64,000 nucleotides of DNA. Origin: Beijerinckiaceae bacterium (GTDB taxonomy: Bacteria; Pseudomonadota; Alphaproteobacteria; Rhizobiales; Beijerinckiaceae). Shown here piece after piece: positions 1-9,483 of the stretch. The position numbers and the translations under genes were made by a program. The notes below the pieces were generated by a model. It was not told the origin of the DNA, did no database searches, and saw only the letters and a program-made list of their open reading frames with translations. The DNA lies in the NCBI GenBank assembly GCA_027531565.1, contig JAPZSB010000010.1:171209-235208 (forward strand), in the 5' to 3' direction. Each line of letters begins with the position of its first letter. Position 1 is the first letter of the stretch.

Positions 1-1047
1 CAGGACAGGCTGCTGGCGCTCTATGCCGGCCAACCGGATTTCATCGGGCCCGACAGCCGCCGGAACGAGGTGGTCAGCTTTGTCGAGCGCGGGCTGGAAG
101 ACCTCTCGATCAGCCGCAAGACCTTCACCTGGGGCATTCCGGTGCCGGGCGACACCAAGCATGTGATGTATGTCTGGGTGGATGCGCTGACGAACTACAT
201 CACGGCGGCGGGGTTCCCGGACGAGCAGGCGCCGCGCTGGAAATACTGGCCCGCCAGCGTGCATATCATCGGCAAGGATATCGTGCGGTTCCATGCGGTG
301 ATCTGGCCGGCCATGCTGATGTCGGCCGGGCTGCCGCTGCCGAAGCGCGTCTTCGGCCACGGCTTCTTGACCAACCGGGGCGAGAAGATGTCGAAATCCC
401 TCGGCAACGTGCTCGATCCGATCGCGATGAGCCAGCAATACGGGCTGGATGCGTTCCGCTATTTCTTCCTGCGCGAGATCCCGTTCGGGGCGGATGGCTC
501 CTACAGCCACGAGGCGATCGTGGGCCGGCTCAATGCCGATCTCGCGAATGATCTCGGGAACCTGGCCCAGCGCTCGCTGTCGATGGTCAACAAGAACTGC
601 GACGCCAAGGTGCCGCCGCGCAATGCCCTGACGGGCGACGAGGAGGCGCTGCTCGCCAGCGCCTACGCGCTTGCCGGCGGGGGCCGGAAGCACATGGACA
701 GCTTCGCGCTCCATGCCATCCTCGCCGATATCTGGCGGGTGGTCGGCGATACCAACCGCTATTTCGCGGCGCAGGCACCCTGGGCGCTCCGCAAGACCGA
801 TCTGGCCCGGATGGAAACCGTGCTCTGGACGACGGCCGAAGTGCTCCGGGTGATCGGCCTGCTGGCCCAGCCCTTCATCCCGCTTGCGGCGCAGAAGCTG
901 CTCGACCTGCTCGCCGTGCCGGGCGACCGCCGGATGTTCGCCCATGCCGTGCCCGATCATGCGTTGGTGCCCGGCACCGGCCTGCCGGCACCGACGGCCC
1001 TGTTCCCGCGCTATGTCGAGCCGGAAGCGGCAGGAGAGGGGGCGTGA
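1..1047 (+). CDS. metG: Methionyl-tRNA synthetase, 3' part (cut by window edge)
   Basis: This is the C-terminal 348 codons of methionyl-tRNA synthetase, which charges tRNA-Met in the cytoplasm. The frame is open from base 1, so the true start lies outside the window and the GTG at 70 is internal. The class I signature KMSKS is encoded at 385-399 ([10 protein letters not shown]), preceded by the catalytic-domain stretch [11 protein letters not shown] and followed by the helical anticodon-binding domain ([13 protein letters not shown]). The C-terminus stops soon after that domain, so there is no appended tRNA-binding (EMAP-like) domain. The TGA stop overlaps the GTG start of tatD (GTGA), which suggests translational coupling. 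Confidence 0.97.
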   Translation, partial: QDRLLALYAGQPDFIGPDSRRNEVVSFVERGLEDLSISRKTFTWGIPVPGDTKHVMYVWVDALTNYITAAGFPDEQAPRWKYWPASVHIIGKDIVRFHAVIWPAMLMSAGLPLPKRVFGHGFLTNRGEKMSKSLGNVLDPIAMSQQYGLDAFRYFFLREIPFGADGSYSHEAIVGRLNADLANDLGNLAQRSLSMVNKNCDAKVPPRNALTGDEEALLASAYALAGGGRKHMDSFALHAILADIWRVVGDTNRYFAAQAPWALRKTDLARMETVLWTTAEVLRVIGLLAQPFIPLAAQKLLDLLAVPGDRRMFAHAVPDHALVPGTGLPAPTALFPRYVEPEAAGEGA

Positions 1048-1838
1048 CGCTGCCAGTTCTCACCGATACGCATTGCCATCTCGATTTCCCGGATTTCGCC
1101 GAGGAGATCGAGGCGGTGGTCGCGCGTGCTGCCGAGGCCGGCGTGCGGCGGATGATCACGATCTCGACGCGCGTCCGGAAGATCGGGACCTATCGCGCGC
1201 TGGCGGAGCGGTTCCCGAATGTCTGGTTCACGGCTGGCACGCATCCGCATAACGCGGCCGAGGAAACCGATATCACGCTGGCGGATGTGCTGAAGGCCGC
1301 GGACCATCCGAAATGCGTGGCAATCGGGGAAGGGGGCCTCGACTTTCACTACGACAAGTCTCCGCGCGACCAGCAGGAAGCCTCGTTCCGCATGCAGATC
1401 GAGGCAGCGCGCCGGACCGGCCTGCCGCTGGTGATCCATGCCCGCGCGGCGGATGACGCCATGATCGCGATCCTCGAGGAGGAGATGGCCCGCGGGCGGT
1501 TCAAGGCCGTGCTGCATTGTTTCTCCTCCGGGCCCGAACTGGCCCGGCGTGGCGTGGCGCTGGGGCTCTATCTCTCGTTCTCCGGAATCCTGACCTTCCG
1601 CAATTCGGAGGAACTCCGGGCCATCGCTGCCGAAGCGCCGGAAGACCGGCTGCTGGTGGAAACCGACGCGCCCTATCTCGCGCCGGTGCCGCATCGCGGC
1701 AAGCGGAACGAGCCCGCCTATACGGCGCATACGGCCTCCGTTCTGGCCAGCGTGCGCGGTCGGCCGCTGGAGGCGCTCGCGCCAGTGCTCGAGGCCAATA
1801 CCGAACGGCTGTTCAGCCGGCTGGCGGCAGGCGCCTGA
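1044..1838 (+). CDS. tatD: TatD family metal-dependent hydrolase (DNase)
   Basis: The 264-residue product has the TatD amidohydrolase signatures: an N-terminal HxH metal site (H10, H12 in TDTHCHLD), [25 protein letters not shown] and the C-terminal [20 protein letters not shown]. TatD-family enzymes are Mg-dependent 3'-5' exonucleases or related phosphoesterases of the cytoplasm. The GTG start at 1044 is chosen because an AGGAGAGG ribosome-binding site lies just upstream and the start overlaps the metG stop. The metG-tatD-metallohydrolase order is common in alphaproteobacteria. The exact substrate cannot be read from sequence. Confidence 0.93.
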   Translation: MTLPVLTDTHCHLDFPDFAEEIEAVVARAAEAGVRRMITISTRVRKIGTYRALAERFPNVWFTAGTHPHNAAEETDITLADVLKAADHPKCVAIGEGGLDFHYDKSPRDQQEASFRMQIEAARRTGLPLVIHARAADDAMIAILEEEMARGRFKAVLHCFSSGPELARRGVALGLYLSFSGILTFRNSEELRAIAAEAPEDRLLVETDAPYLAPVPHRGKRNEPAYTAHTASVLASVRGRPLEALAPVLEANTERLFSRLAAGA

Positions 1839-1841
1839 GCC

Positions 1842-2657
1842 ATGGCGATGCGGGTCATCATCCTCGGTTGCGGCTCGTCCGGCGGGGTGCCGCGGGTCGC
1901 GCAGGGCTGGGGCAAGTGTGATCCGTCCGAGCCGCGCAACCGGCGGCGGCGCTGCTCGATCCTGGTCGAGCGGGCGGGGGCCGGCGGCGTCACACGCGTG
2001 CTGGTCGATACTTCGCCCGACCTTCGCGAACAGCTGATCGATGCCGGCGTGGGCGCGCTGGATGCCGTGGTCTTCACGCATGAACATGCCGACCACACCC
2101 ATGGCATCGACGATCTCCGGCCGCTGGTGCTGGCCATGCGCCGGCGCATCCCGGTTCATGCCGATTCCCGGACGATGGACTTGCTCTATGCCCGTTTCGG
2201 CTATTGCTTCCAGACGCCGGAGGGGAGCGATTATCCGCCGATCTTGACATCTCATCTTATTGATAGTAATAAGGAATTCGAGATAGACGGAGCGGGCGGG
2301 CCGATCCGGTTTCAACCGTTCCCGCTTCAGCATGGCACGATCGAGGCGCTGGGCTTCCGGATCGGCGATCTGGCGTACACGCCGGATGTCAGCGCCATTC
2401 CGCCGGAAAGCGTGCCGCATCTCGAAGGTCTGGGCCACTGGATCATCGATGCGCTGCGGGACCTGCCGCATGGCACGCATTTCAGCCTCGGGGAGGCGCT
2501 GGACTGGATCGACCGGATGCGCCCGAAGCGTGCCGTGCTGACGAACCTCCATACGGATCTTGATTATGGCCGGCTGGTCCGCGAATTGCCGCCGCATATC
2601 CGCCCGGCGCATGACGGCATGATCGTCGAGTTCGGCGAAGGCGGCGGCGCGCGCTGA
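1842..2657 (+). CDS. MBL-fold metallo-hydrolase, PhnP-like
   Basis: The 271-residue protein carries the metallo-beta-lactamase motif HEHADH (H80, H82, D84, H85) and the N-terminal LGCGSSGGVPR, typical of the PhnP/cyclic phosphodiesterase branch of the fold. It follows tatD by 3 bases and is probably in the same operon. In many alphaproteobacteria this gene follows metG-tatD, but its physiological substrate is not established; phosphodiesterase activity on cyclic phosphates is the best family-based guess. A short stretch near 2240-2290 is markedly AT-rich with rare codons compared with the rest of the gene. A second ATG at 1848 is also possible as start. Confidence 0.88.
   Translation: MAMRVIILGCGSSGGVPRVAQGWGKCDPSEPRNRRRRCSILVERAGAGGVTRVLVDTSPDLREQLIDAGVGALDAVVFTHEHADHTHGIDDLRPLVLAMRRRIPVHADSRTMDLLYARFGYCFQTPEGSDYPPILTSHLIDSNKEFEIDGAGGPIRFQPFPLQHGTIEALGFRIGDLAYTPDVSAIPPESVPHLEGLGHWIIDALRDLPHGTHFSLGEALDWIDRMRPKRAVLTNLHTDLDYGRLVRELPPHIRPAHDGMIVEFGEGGGAR
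2244..2272 (+). promoter_or_regulatory. Promoter-like sequence inside the MBL gene (possible)
   Basis: A perfect TTGACA (2244-2249) is followed after exactly 17 bases by TAATAA (2267-2272) inside a locally AT-rich patch of an otherwise GC-rich gene. It could be an internal promoter for the downstream plus-strand mazG, but the -10 match is only three of six and the sequence is coding, so this is speculative. Confidence 0.25.
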
Positions 2658-2957
2658 GCCGCAAAATTCTTCCGTGAGTTTCGTCGGCCGGTCCGGAGCG
2701 CTCATGCCGGCTCGCATCGCGGCCGGGGAAACCGGAAATTTCTGAAGAACGCTTCGGAAGCGTCTGAATTGAAACGGGAAACAGGATCGCAGGAAGGGTC
2801 GTCGGACGACGCGGCCGCATCGCTGTAAGTTCCATAATATGTCTTATGCGAATCAAGGATCAGGATTGACGCGGGCGTTGCTTCGGCCTCCTCTTCGCCT
2901 TTCCCCGCGCATCGCAGGCCTTGCCGGTGCCCCCGATCTGCCGTCACTGGAGCGACC
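2658..2957. other. 300-bp intergenic region before mazG
   Basis: No gene is recognised here. It holds a perfect 6-bp hairpin (ACGCTT/AAGCGT, 2749-2763) and a smaller palindrome (GTCGTC/GACGAC, 2798-2810), neither followed by a T-run, so neither is a convincing intrinsic terminator. An AT-rich stretch near 2828-2865 could hold the mazG promoter, but no clear -35/-10 pair was identified. Confidence 0.5.
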
Positions 2958-3803
2958 ATGAAACCCTCCCGCACTATCGACGACCTGCTGGCGATCATGG
3001 CGGCTTTGCGCCATCGGGAGACCGGCTGCCCGTGGGATATCGAACAGGATTTCGCGAGCATCGCGCCGTACACGGTCGAGGAAGCCTATGAAGTGGCGGA
3101 TGCGATTGCGCGCGGTGACATGGTCGATCTCTGCGACGAACTGGGCGATCTGCTCCTGCAGGTCGTGTTCCATGCCCGCATGGCCGAGGAAGCCGGGCAT
3201 TTCGCCTTTGCCGATGTGGTCGAGGCGATCACGCGGAAGCTCATCCGCCGGCATCCGCATGTCTTCGGGGATCGCTCGGCCGGCAATCCGGGGCTCGTCA
3301 AGGCATTGTGGGAGGCGATCAAGGCCGAGGAACGGGCGGAGAAGCTGGCCCGGAAGGCCGGGGCCGGATCGGATGCCGGCGCTCCGGCACCGGGCCTGCT
3401 CGATGATGTGCCGCGGGTGATGCCCGCCCTCACCCGCGCGGTGAAGCTCCAGAAAAAGGCTGGCACGGTCGGGTTTGACTGGAATGATCCGCGGGCGGTG
3501 CTGGCCAAATTGCGCGAGGAAATCGCGGAGGTCGAGGAGGCGCTCGACCAGGGCGACCGCGCGCATCTGCAGGAGGAAATCGGCGACATGCTGTTTGTGA
3601 TCGCCAACCTCGCACGGCATGCCGATATCGAGCCGGAAGCGGCGCTCGGCGATGCCAATGCGAAATTCTGCCGGCGCTTCCGGCATATCGAGGCCGGCCT
3701 GGCGGCGCGCGGCATTCCGCTTGGGGATGCCAGCCTTGAAGAGATGGATGCGCTCTGGCACGAGGCGAAACGGCTAGAAAAGCCGTCGGACGCGGCGGCC
3801 TGA
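2958..3803 (+). CDS. mazG: Nucleoside triphosphate pyrophosphohydrolase MazG
   Basis: The 281-residue protein contains two MazG helical repeats. The first has CPWD followed by EEAYEVADAI and DELGDLLLQVVFHA; the second has EEIAEVEEAL and EEIGDMLFVIANLARH. These EExxE plus ExxD motifs bind Mg and hydrolyse (d)NTPs to monophosphates and pyrophosphate, a house-cleaning role. Length matches E. coli MazG. The ATG at 2958 is preceded by GGAGCG. The gene converges on hflX with a 2-base gap between the stops. Confidence 0.95.
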   Translation: MKPSRTIDDLLAIMAALRHRETGCPWDIEQDFASIAPYTVEEAYEVADAIARGDMVDLCDELGDLLLQVVFHARMAEEAGHFAFADVVEAITRKLIRRHPHVFGDRSAGNPGLVKALWEAIKAEERAEKLARKAGAGSDAGAPAPGLLDDVPRVMPALTRAVKLQKKAGTVGFDWNDPRAVLAKLREEIAEVEEALDQGDRAHLQEEIGDMLFVIANLARHADIEPEAALGDANAKFCRRFRHIEAGLAARGIPLGDASLEEMDALWHEAKRLEKPSDAAA

Positions 3804-3805
3804 AA

Positions 3806-5224
3806 TCAGGCGGGAACCAGCCGCGCCTTCGGATAGCGCCGCAGCAGCCGGCCGGCCTCCTCGCGCCCCACGCGGATGCGCAGCGAGAGCGTGCCGGATC
3901 GATTGGCGCGCCGTGAGAGAACTTCGGCATGGCTGTAGAGCCAGGCGAGGCCGGCGCCGTCCTCGGCCGGCAGGCTGAGCGCGTAGGTGTCACGGCCGCC
4001 CGAGAGGCGGCGCTCGATCTCCGCCAGCAGGGCGGGCATACCCTGCCCCGTGAGGGCGGAAACCAGCACCGGAGCCCCCTCGCCCCGCCGTTCCGCGACG
4101 CCGGCAAGACGCTGCGCCTCTGCCGCCGGGAGCAGGTCGGCCTTGTTCCAGACCTCGATGATCCGGCGTTCGGCGGCCCCGCTGATGCCGAGATCCGCGA
4201 GGACCTGCCGGACATCGAGTTCCTGCGCCTCGGTATCCGGGTTCGCGATATCGCGGACATGCAGGATGATCTCGGCCGAGATCACGTCTTCCAGCGTCGC
4301 ACGGAAGGCTGCGACGAGCTGCGTCGGCAGGTCGGAAATGAACCCGACCGTATCCGACAGGACAACCTTCAGGCCATGCGGCAGGGCAATGGCGCGGGTG
4401 GTCGGGTCGAGCGTGGCGAAAAGCATGTCCTTCGCGAGGACTTCGGCCGCCGTCAACCGGTTGAAGAGGCTGGATTTTCCAGCATTCGTATAGCCTACCA
4501 GCGCAACCGTCGGATAGGGCACCTTGCTTCGGCTGGCCCGGTGAAGGCCGCGCGTGCGCTTGACCTCCTCCAGATCGCGCTCGATCCGGGTCATCCGTTC
4601 CTGGATGAGGCGTCGGTCGGTCTCGATCTGGGTTTCACCCGGGCCGCCGAGAAAGCCGAAGCCGCCGCGCTGCCGCTCGAGATGGGTCCAGGAGCGGACG
4701 AGCCGCGATTTCTGGTAGGCGAGATGCGCCAGTTCGACCTGGAGGCGCCCTTCCCGTGTCGAGGCCCGCCGGCCGAAAATCTCGAGGATCAGGCCCGTCC
4801 GGTCGATGACCTTGGCCTTGAAGGCCTGTTCGAGGTTGCGCTGCTGCACGGGGCTGAGCGCGCAATCCACCATGACGAGGCCGATTTCCTCGGCAGCGAT
4901 CCGGGCAGCGAGTTCCTCGACCTTGCCCTGGCCGAGATAGGTGGCCGGGCGGGTCTGGCGGAGCGGCACCATGACCGAGCCGATGATGCTGAGGTCGATC
5001 GCCATGGTCAGGCCGATCGCCTCCTCCAGCCGCGCCTCCGGGCTGCGGAGCATCGGCGTGGCGCCGGGAACATTCGCGTTCAGATACGGGCCGACAACCA
5101 GCGTCCGGGTGCGCGTGGCGATGGTCTTTTCCGGCTCGAAGGCAGCCCGCTTCGTGCGCGGGGTTTTCGCGCCGGTCTTGTCTTCAGCCTCGAGGTCGGG
5201 TTCCCGCGCGATGGGATGCGTCAC
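3806..5224 (-). CDS. hflX: Ribosome-associated GTPase HflX
   Basis: The 472-residue protein has the HflX N-terminal domain (about residues 40-220, with the glycine-rich [14 protein letters not shown] linker) followed by a TRAFAC GTPase domain with G1 GYTNAGKSS (244-252), the [10 protein letters not shown] switch, DTVGF and NKADLL. HflX splits stalled or heat-damaged ribosomes. It starts with GTG, overlapping the hfq stop (GTGA), so it should be translationally coupled to hfq, as in the hfq-hflX pair of many proteobacteria. Confidence 0.96.
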   Translation of the reverse strand: MTHPIAREPDLEAEDKTGAKTPRTKRAAFEPEKTIATRTRTLVVGPYLNANVPGATPMLRSPEARLEEAIGLTMAIDLSIIGSVMVPLRQTRPATYLGQGKVEELAARIAAEEIGLVMVDCALSPVQQRNLEQAFKAKVIDRTGLILEIFGRRASTREGRLQVELAHLAYQKSRLVRSWTHLERQRGGFGFLGGPGETQIETDRRLIQERMTRIERDLEEVKRTRGLHRASRSKVPYPTVALVGYTNAGKSSLFNRLTAAEVLAKDMLFATLDPTTRAIALPHGLKVVLSDTVGFISDLPTQLVAAFRATLEDVISAEIILHVRDIANPDTEAQELDVRQVLADLGISGAAERRIIEVWNKADLLPAAEAQRLAGVAERRGEGAPVLVSALTGQGMPALLAEIERRLSGGRDTYALSLPAEDGAGLAWLYSHAEVLSRRANRSGTLSLRIRVGREEAGRLLRRYPKARLVPA

Positions 5225-5463
5225 TCTTCGTCGTTCGGACCGGGCAGATGGATCGGCGAGGCCGGCATGATGGTCGAGATTGCGTGCTTGTAGACAAGCT
5301 GCGACACTCCGTCGCGCTTCAGCAAAACGCAGAAGTTGTCAAACCACGTCACTGCACCCTGAAGTTTCACGCCATTGACCAGGAAGATCGTGACCGAAAT
5401 CTTGTTCTTGCGGACATGATTGAGAAAATTGTCTTGAAGACTCGGTGTACGTTCCGTCGCCAT
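5221..5463 (-). CDS. hfq: RNA chaperone Hfq
   Basis: The 80-residue protein shows the Sm1 motif ([20 protein letters not shown] region) and the Sm2 motif YKHAISTI near residues 59-66, followed by a very short acidic tail. Hfq hexamers bind sRNAs and mRNAs in the cytoplasm, and in alphaproteobacteria hfq often lies next to ntrX. The length matches short alphaproteobacterial Hfq proteins that lack the long C-terminal tail of E. coli. The gene follows ntrX after a 212-base gap that probably holds its own promoter. Confidence 0.98.
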   Translation of the reverse strand: MATERTPSLQDNFLNHVRKNKISVTIFLVNGVKLQGAVTWFDNFCVLLKRDGVSQLVYKHAISTIMPASPIHLPGPNDEE

Positions 5464-5675
5464 TCTTCTTCACCTGCTTATGCGGCGCTCGATCCGGCCC
5501 CAGGCTTCCCCCCTCCGGACGCCTCGGGCCTTGCCCCCAAGCCAATATCCGCAGCGTGGATATTGCCCCAAATTGCTGCGCTGCAACCTTTGTCTATATC
5601 CTGCATGATTTCGCCGAAATTCCAAGAGCGCGACCCTTGTTTTTTCAACAATCGGATCGCCCCGGGATCACGGCT

Positions 5676-7043
5676 TCAGATGCCGAGGGATTTCAGTTTC
5701 CGGTGCAGGGCGGAGCGCTCCATGCCCACGAACTCGGCCGTGCGGGAGATATTGCCCCCGAAACGGTTGATCTGCGCGATCAGATATTCGCGCTCGAACA
5801 CCTCGCGCGCCTCCCGCAGCGCCATGGAGAGCAGGCGCTCGCCCCCTGCCCCGCTGGGCGTCGGCGGCGCCGAGGAACCCACATCCTGCGGCAGCATCTC
5901 GGCCGTGACTTCCTGGCTCGGATCGCCGGCGGCCAGGATCATCAGGCGCTCGACATTGTTGCGCAGCTGCCGGACATTGCCCGGCCAGTCATGCGTCTGA
6001 AGGATCGCCATCGCATCCATGGCAATCCGCCGCTTGGGCAGGCCCGAGGCAACCGCGATCTGCTGCATGAAATGGTCGATGAGGTCGGGGATATCCTCGC
6101 GCCGTTCCGCCAGCGCGGGAACGCGGATCGGGACCACGCCGAGCCGATGGTAGAGATCCTCGCGGAACCGGCCGGCGGCGATTTCCTCCTGCAGGTCGCG
6201 GCTCGTCGACGAGATGATGCGCACATCGACATGGACGCGGGCATTGCCGTCGACGCGCTGGAAATTCTGGTCCACCAGCACGCGCAGGATCTTGTTCTGG
6301 GTTTCGCGCGGCATGTCGGCGATCTCGTCGATGAAGAGCGTGCCGCCATGGGCCTCTTCCAGCGCCCCGATGCGCCGCGCCGCCTTGCCCTTGCCGCCCT
6401 CGACGCCGAACAGCGCCTCTTCCATGCGCTCGGGCGTGATGGCCGCCGCGTTGATGACCACGAAGGGGCCGGCCGAGCGGGCGGAAATCTGGTGCAGGCT
6501 CCGCGCCGCGAGTTCCTTGCCGGCGCCGGGCGGACCGCTGATCATGACGCGGGCATTGGTCGGCGCGACACGCTCGATCTGCTGGCGCAGCTGCGAGATG
6601 ACGGTCGAACCGCCGACGATCCCGTCCGGCACGCCGGAGCGGGTCTTCAGGTCCTTGATCTCGCGCTTGAGGGCCATCGCCTCCAGCGCCCGCCGGGCAA
6701 CGAGGACGAGGCGGTCTGCCTTGAACGGTTTCTCGATGAAGTCGTAGGCGCCCTGCTTGATGGCGGCGACGGCGGTCTCGATATTGCCATGGCCGGAGAT
6801 CATCACGATCGGGATTTCCGGATGCTGCTCCTTGATGACATCGAGCAGTTGCAGCCCGTCCAGCCGGCTGCCCTGGATCCAGATATCGAGGAAGATCAGG
6901 TTGGGACGACGCGCCTCGATCGCGGCGAGCGCTTCGTCTGCGTGCCGGGCCGTGCGCGTCGTATACCCTTCATCGTCGAGGATGCCCGCCACGAGATCGC
7001 GGATATCGGCTTCGTCGTCGACGATCAGAATATCGCCTGCCAT
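5676..7043 (-). CDS. ntrX: Nitrogen regulation response regulator NtrX (lacks GAFTGA)
   Basis: The 455-residue protein is a receiver domain (phospho-acceptor D53, K105 in EKPF), an AAA+ domain with Walker A GPPGAGKE (170-177), FIDEIADMPRE Walker B, and a C-terminal Fis-type helix-turn-helix (SRTAEFVGMERSALHRKL). The sigma-54 contact loop GAFTGA, expected near residues 214-220, is replaced by VEGGKGKA, so sigma-54 activation is unlikely; loss of this loop is known in alphaproteobacterial NtrX. The start MAGDILIVDDE is one base after the ntrY stop. A longer reading frame upstream is rejected because it would run through ntrY. Confidence 0.95.
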   Translation of the reverse strand: MAGDILIVDDEADIRDLVAGILDDEGYTTRTARHADEALAAIEARRPNLIFLDIWIQGSRLDGLQLLDVIKEQHPEIPIVMISGHGNIETAVAAIKQGAYDFIEKPFKADRLVLVARRALEAMALKREIKDLKTRSGVPDGIVGGSTVISQLRQQIERVAPTNARVMISGPPGAGKELAARSLHQISARSAGPFVVINAAAITPERMEEALFGVEGGKGKAARRIGALEEAHGGTLFIDEIADMPRETQNKILRVLVDQNFQRVDGNARVHVDVRIISSTSRDLQEEIAAGRFREDLYHRLGVVPIRVPALAERREDIPDLIDHFMQQIAVASGLPKRRIAMDAMAILQTHDWPGNVRQLRNNVERLMILAAGDPSQEVTAEMLPQDVGSSAPPTPSGAGGERLLSMALREAREVFEREYLIAQINRFGGNISRTAEFVGMERSALHRKLKSLGI

Positions 7044-7044
7044 G

Positions 7045-9312
7045 TCACTTTCCTTCAATCGGCTTCGGATCCGCCAGGCCGGAAGCGGCCAGGGTGCGGG
7101 GCAGATGGATACGGACCAGCGCGCCGGGGGGCTGGTGACCGTTTTCGGCAGGAGGATCGAGCAGTTCGATCCGTCCGCCATGGTCTTCGAAGATCTTCGC
7201 GACAATCGGCAGGCCGAGCCCGGTGCCGCCCTCGCGGGTGGTCATGTAGGGTTCGAGCAGGCGCTGGCGGCCCTCGGCGGGGAAGCCCTTGCCGTTGTCC
7301 CGGATGTCAATGGCCACCCATTCCGGGGTGACCGCCGAGAGGCCGAGCAGGATGCGCCCCTGCCCGGCCGCGCCGGCCGGGGATTCGGCGATCGACTCGC
7401 AGGCATTCTTCATCAGGTTCTGCACGGCCTGCGCGATGAGCCGCCGGTCGAACCGGGCGGACAGCCCCTCCCCCGGCAGATCCTCGTCGAACTCGATGCC
7501 GGGATTGCCGACCCGCATCATGAAGCTGACCTCGCGGAGGGTTTTCACGAGGTCGTCCTCGACCGGCTGCGGCTTCGGCATCCGCGCGAAGGAGGAGAAT
7601 TCGTCCACCATCCGCTTGATGTCATCCACCTGGCGGATGATCGTGTCGGTGCATTGGTCAAAGACGTTGCGGTCCTCGACGATGACCTTGCCGAATTTCC
7701 GCCGGATGCGTTCGGCCGAAAGCTGGATCGGCGTGAGCGGGTTCTTGATCTCGTGCGCGATCCGTCGCGCGACATCGGCCCAGGCCGAGGTGCGCTGTGC
7801 CGTGACGAGCTCGGTGATGTCATCCAGCGTGACGACCTGCCCGCCGGCGGAATCGCCGGTCAGCCGGACGGAGAGGATGCGTTCCTGCGCCTTGCGCTGG
7901 ATGCGGATCTCGTCCTGCTGGATGCGGGGTCCGCCCTGGCGGCTCTCCTCGATGAAGCCGGAAATTTCCGGAAAGACCTCGCCGAGCGGCTGGCCATGGA
8001 CCTCGCGGTCGCCGATGCCGAGGATCTGGCGGGCCATCGGATTGATCAGGCTGACCCGGCCTTCGAGATCGAGGCCGACCACACCCGCCGGCACGCCGGC
8101 CAGCACCGCCTCCATGAAGCGGCGCCGGCGGTCGATCAGCGCATTGGCTTCGCTGAGGCTGGAATGCTGTTCGCGCAGGACGGTGGTCATGTTGTTGAAG
8201 GTCGCGCCCAACTGGCTGAGGTCATTCCCCATCTTGGACAGCGGAACCTGAACGTAGAGATTCCCGGCGGAGACCTGATCCGTTGCCTGCATCAGCCGGC
8301 GGATCGGATCGACCAGCCGGTCGGAAAAGCCGAGGCCGAGCAGGACGGAAGCGAGCAGCCCGATCAGCGTGAGCAGGACGAAGACCAGCGCGATGCCGTA
8401 TTGCGTCGCGTTGCGGCGGGCTTCAAGCACCTGGTACTGCAGCACACCGGACCGGGCGACGACGGGGAATTCCAGCATGCGCGGATCGATGCCGCGCGCA
8501 ACCATGAGAAAGGAATCCGGGCCGAAATCCCGCAGCTTGATCAGCCCGCCGATCGCTTCCCGCGTGAAGAGGCAGGGAATCTCGTCGGTTTCTGCATAGC
8601 GGAAATCCTCGGGCGAGACGGTGGGCGGCTCGATCCTGCGCCCCTCCACCTTCGCCTGCTCGACCATCGTCCCGTCATCCTTGAAGATCACGGCATAGGG
8701 AAAGCCGAGGGCGACAGCGCGGGCGTTGAAGAAGGCCTGGAACCCGGCCGTGTTGCCGAGGAAGAAGCCGGAGGCGTTGGTGCGGTCAAGATCGTTCGCC
8801 ATCAGCCGGAGTTCGCGGCCGATATTCTGGCAGATCTGCTGCTGGAAATTCCGCGAGATCAGCTCGGCATTCTGGACAAGGGCGCGCAGGTCGCCGGAGA
8901 ACCAGGGCGTCAGGCCGCGTTCCAGCGCAATGATTCCCGCTCCGGCGACAAGCGTGGTCGGAACGGCGGCGACAAGGCTGAACAGGGCGACCACGCGCCG
9001 GTGCAGCCGCGCGCCGGCCAGCCCGGCCTGGTTGGCCCGGCGGAGCCGGAGAAGCTGGCGGATCACCAGCCCGAACAGAGCGAGGATGAGGACGACATCG
9101 ATTCCGAGCAGCACCAGCACGGCGCTCTCGTCCGGCTCGACGCCAAAGGACCCCAGCAGGAAGAGAAAGGTGCCGATCGCCGCGGCCAGCGCCACGCCGA
9201 CGATGGTCGGCGCCCACCAGGATCCGACGGGCTCGTCCACGAGGCCGATCCCCGATGGCGGGGCCGGCTTCGGGCGCACCTCTTCCGGAGCCGGAGGGGT
9301 CTTGTCCGTCAT
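7045..9312 (-). CDS. ntrY: Nitrogen regulation sensor histidine kinase NtrY
   Basis: The 755-residue membrane kinase has N-terminal transmembrane helices flanking an extracytoplasmic segment, a HAMP linker (VDPIRRLMQATDQVSAGN), a PAS region (AVLAGVPAGVVGLDLEG), the HisKA phospho-acceptor in HEIKNPLTPIQ, and HATPase motifs NLMKNACES and GGTGLGLPIVAK. It is the cognate kinase of NtrX, implicated in nitrogen and redox or microaerobic control. The start MTDKTPP at 9312 is preferred over codons up to 22 residues further upstream because the N-terminus then begins in a Pro-rich cytoplasmic tail as in relatives. The gene follows ntrC after 171 bases. Confidence 0.95.
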   Translation of the reverse strand: MTDKTPPAPEEVRPKPAPPSGIGLVDEPVGSWWAPTIVGVALAAAIGTFLFLLGSFGVEPDESAVLVLLGIDVVLILALFGLVIRQLLRLRRANQAGLAGARLHRRVVALFSLVAAVPTTLVAGAGIIALERGLTPWFSGDLRALVQNAELISRNFQQQICQNIGRELRLMANDLDRTNASGFFLGNTAGFQAFFNARAVALGFPYAVIFKDDGTMVEQAKVEGRRIEPPTVSPEDFRYAETDEIPCLFTREAIGGLIKLRDFGPDSFLMVARGIDPRMLEFPVVARSGVLQYQVLEARRNATQYGIALVFVLLTLIGLLASVLLGLGFSDRLVDPIRRLMQATDQVSAGNLYVQVPLSKMGNDLSQLGATFNNMTTVLREQHSSLSEANALIDRRRRFMEAVLAGVPAGVVGLDLEGRVSLINPMARQILGIGDREVHGQPLGEVFPEISGFIEESRQGGPRIQQDEIRIQRKAQERILSVRLTGDSAGGQVVTLDDITELVTAQRTSAWADVARRIAHEIKNPLTPIQLSAERIRRKFGKVIVEDRNVFDQCTDTIIRQVDDIKRMVDEFSSFARMPKPQPVEDDLVKTLREVSFMMRVGNPGIEFDEDLPGEGLSARFDRRLIAQAVQNLMKNACESIAESPAGAAGQGRILLGLSAVTPEWVAIDIRDNGKGFPAEGRQRLLEPYMTTREGGTGLGLPIVAKIFEDHGGRIELLDPPAENGHQPPGALVRIHLPRTLAASGLADPKPIEGK

Positions 9313-9483
9313 GGGTGGGGCTCTCGGAGATCGAATGACGTCACGGCCAATCCTGCTGCAGGCGGCAGGGCCAGCCACAGCAATGCCCCGCGACTCACCC
9401 GCGCGCAGACCTTAGGCGCGAATGACTCATCTGCGCAACACTGTTGTTGAATTGCGACAAATCCGTGGCGCGATGCCGGGGTG

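Noticed and set aside
1011..2717. Minus-strand open frame of about 570 codons opposite tatD and the MBL gene
   Set aside because: The plus-strand genes have clear catalytic motifs; the reverse translation has none and is a GC-driven shadow.
5445..9450. Long open frames on the plus strand opposite ntrX and ntrY (over 600 and nearly 900 codons)
   Set aside because: They mirror the codon pattern of the real minus-strand genes, have low-complexity Arg/Ala/Gly-rich translations and no family motifs. Such shadow frames are expected in GC-rich DNA.
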